DNA of 64,000 bases. Origin: Pseudomonas simiae. GTDB lineage: Bacteria > Pseudomonadota > Gammaproteobacteria > Pseudomonadales > Pseudomonadaceae. The DNA is taken from the NCBI RefSeq assembly GCF_900111895.1, contig NZ_FOKB01000004.1:618942-682941 (forward strand), given 5' to 3'. The position numbers and the translations under genes were made by a program. The notes beneath the pieces are model-generated. The model saw only the letters and a program-made list of their open reading frames with translations. It had not been told where the DNA came from and ran no database searches. The stretch's first letter is position 1; each line of letters starts with the position of its first letter. Positions 62,839-64,000 of this stretch are shown here, in pieces.

Positions 62839-63918
62839 ATGACAGCTATCCACATCAAGTTTCCCGCCCTGACCCTCAAGGCCGGCAAACGCGCCTTTGC
62901 TCGTATTCGTGCGCAAGGCTTCACACCGGCCGACGTCGGCATCCTGCCCGGCGCGGCCGGCGGCCCCAAGGCATTGGGTATCCAGGGCCTGGACCTGGCG
63001 CTATTCGGTGACTGGTTGCCCCGCGCGCCACGGGAACGGGCGCTGATCGGGGCTTCCATCGGCTCCTGGCGGTTTGCCAGCGCGTGCCTGCCTGACCCGG
63101 TGCAAGGCCTGCTGGACCTCGGTCGTCTGTACAACGAGCAACGTTTTGCCAAAGGCGTGACCATGGCCGAGGTCAGCCAGAGCTGCCAACGCATGCTCGA
63201 CGACCTGCTGGCCGGTCGCGATGCACAGCTACTGGATAACCCGAACTATCGTCTGAACATCATGGTGGTCAAGAGCCACGGCCTGCTCGCCGATGACCAC
63301 CGTGGGCGCCTCGGGCTGGGCCTGTCGTCGGTGATCGCCGACAACCTGCGCGGCCGCGCGCGGCTGTCGCGGCACTTTGAGCGGCTGATCATCCACGACC
63401 CGCGCCAGGCGCCACCGGTGCACCCACTGAAGGATTTCCCGTCGCGCTTCCTGGCCCTGGAACTGGGTAACCTGCGCCAGGCCCTGCTAGCTTCGGGCTC
63501 GATCCCCATGGTAATGCAAGGCGTGCGCGACCTGCCGGGCGCAGGCGCCGGCACCTACCGCGACGGCGGCCTGCTGGACTACCACCTCGACCTGCCCTAC
63601 CACGGCGACGACATCGTGCTGTACCCACATTTCACCGACCGGGTCATCCCCGGCTGGTTCGACAAGGGCCTACCGTGGCGGCGCAGCAACCCGCAAGGTC
63701 TGCAGGACGTGTTGCTGCTGGCACCGTCCAAGGACTACCTCGCCCGCCTGCCCCACGGCAAACTGCCGGACCGCAGCGACTTCAAGCGCTTCATGGGTGA
63801 CGATCCTAGCCGCAACAAATACTGGCAGACCGCGATGAGCGAAAGCCAGCGGCTGGGCGATGAGTTTCTGGCATTGGCGGACAACGGCCGATTGGGCGAG
63901 AGCCTACAGCCCCTGTAG
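62839..63918 (+). CDS. Patatin-like phospholipase family protein
   Basis: From ATG 62839 the protein has 359 residues. It has the glycine-rich oxyanion loop LPGAAGGPKALGIQG, the nucleophile elbow GASIGSW (GxSxG, Ser near 76) and the catalytic Asp in YRDGGLLDYH, the full patatin Ser-Asp dyad. Such enzymes are lipid acyl hydrolases. An upstream in-frame extension would add 86 residues that overlap the bqs-like operon's promoter and is not credible. The TATAAT promoter lies just upstream. Confidence 0.92.
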   Translation: MTAIHIKFPALTLKAGKRAFARIRAQGFTPADVGILPGAAGGPKALGIQGLDLALFGDWLPRAPRERALIGASIGSWRFASACLPDPVQGLLDLGRLYNEQRFAKGVTMAEVSQSCQRMLDDLLAGRDAQLLDNPNYRLNIMVVKSHGLLADDHRGRLGLGLSSVIADNLRGRARLSRHFERLIIHDPRQAPPVHPLKDFPSRFLALELGNLRQALLASGSIPMVMQGVRDLPGAGAGTYRDGGLLDYHLDLPYHGDDIVLYPHFTDRVIPGWFDKGLPWRRSNPQGLQDVLLLAPSKDYLARLPHGKLPDRSDFKRFMGDDPSRNKYWQTAMSESQRLGDEFLALADNGRLGESLQPL

Positions 63919-63955
63919 GTGCCACCTCACCGCTAACCACGATGCGAAGCGAGCG

Positions 63956-64000
63956 GCTCTTGCTCTTGCTCTTGCTCTTGCTCTTGCTCTTGCTCTTGCT
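63956..64000. repeat. Hexanucleotide tandem repeat GCTCTT running off the window end
   Basis: GCTCTT repeats in unbroken fashion from 63956 to 64000, at least 7.5 copies, directly after the patatin-like gene. The repeat continues past the window. It is followed on the left by GATGCGAAGCGAGCG, which is rich in GCGAGC-like elements. Confidence 0.95.

Noticed and set aside
1..64000. Prophage, integrative element or CRISPR-Cas and toxin-antitoxin loci
   Set aside because: No integrase, transposase, phage structural genes, cas genes or classic toxin-antitoxin pairs were seen in the coding regions.

Overview
The window is a stretch of a Pseudomonas chromosome, most likely the P. fluorescens group. 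Coding density and GC are high. Typical pseudomonad families are present (DUF1652, DUF2790, a BqsRS-like module, AlkC with its Ig-like tail). Several REP/REPIN repeats are built on the pseudomonad core GTGGGAGC-GGGCTTGC-TCGCGA. There is no rRNA, tRNA, CRISPR array, prophage or insertion sequence. Most of the window reads as core or soft-core genome with a few accessory pockets.

Layout. 1-4.7 kb: an mgtA-mgtC magnesium operon behind a long structured leader, then a GNAT and an FKBP isomerase gene. 4.9-7.2 kb: an unusual cassette with a good promoter, an 11-codon ORF, a hairpin that hides the next ribosome-binding site, a nitrilase-superfamily amidohydrolase and an internally duplicated membrane protein. 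7.2-12.6 kb: two envelope genes, a triple-PAS LuxR regulator flanked by two copies of one dyad, DUF1652, an MFS exporter and an RcnB-like protein. 12.7-17.8 kb: an autoregulated-looking XRE-cupin regulator, a glutamine-synthetase-like ligase, AlkC and a DUF3857/transglutaminase protein. 17.8-25.8 kb: LysR/GMC oxidoreductase/MHS transporter, a REPIN, topB, CBS protein and sirtuin. 25.8-26.7 kb: a low-GC pocket with an orphan gene behind a 330-nt leader. 26.7-30.5 kb: LysR plus a 3-oxoacid CoA-transferase/thiolase operon. 30.5-48 kb: housekeeping and transport genes, including a cysteine-type hemB, selD-mnmH, terC, nhaR and sstT. 48-57.6 kb: small proteins, an AI-2E permease, a DipZ-like thiol operon, trhP, a chemoreceptor, an AmiD-like amidase and an antiporter. 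57.9-64 kb: a chemoreceptor with a textbook FliA promoter, a bqsPQRS-like four-gene operon with a BqsR-type box, a patatin-like protein, and a hexanucleotide tandem repeat running off the window end.

How the parts work together. Two carbon-use modules (GMC/MHS and CoA-transferase/thiolase) and the nitrilase cassette carry Crc/Hfq-type CA motifs (AANAAYAA) next to their start sites, so catabolite repression is a shared theme. Three genes (nitrilase, DUF1652 and a 56-codon ORF) have their Shine-Dalgarno sequence inside a perfect stem. The most promising possibly undescribed system is the peptide/hairpin/nitrilase/duplicated-membrane-protein cassette at 4.9-7.2 kb. The LuxR dyad pair and the orphan 109-residue gene with its long leader come next. 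All functional statements rest on reading motifs by eye; no database search was run.
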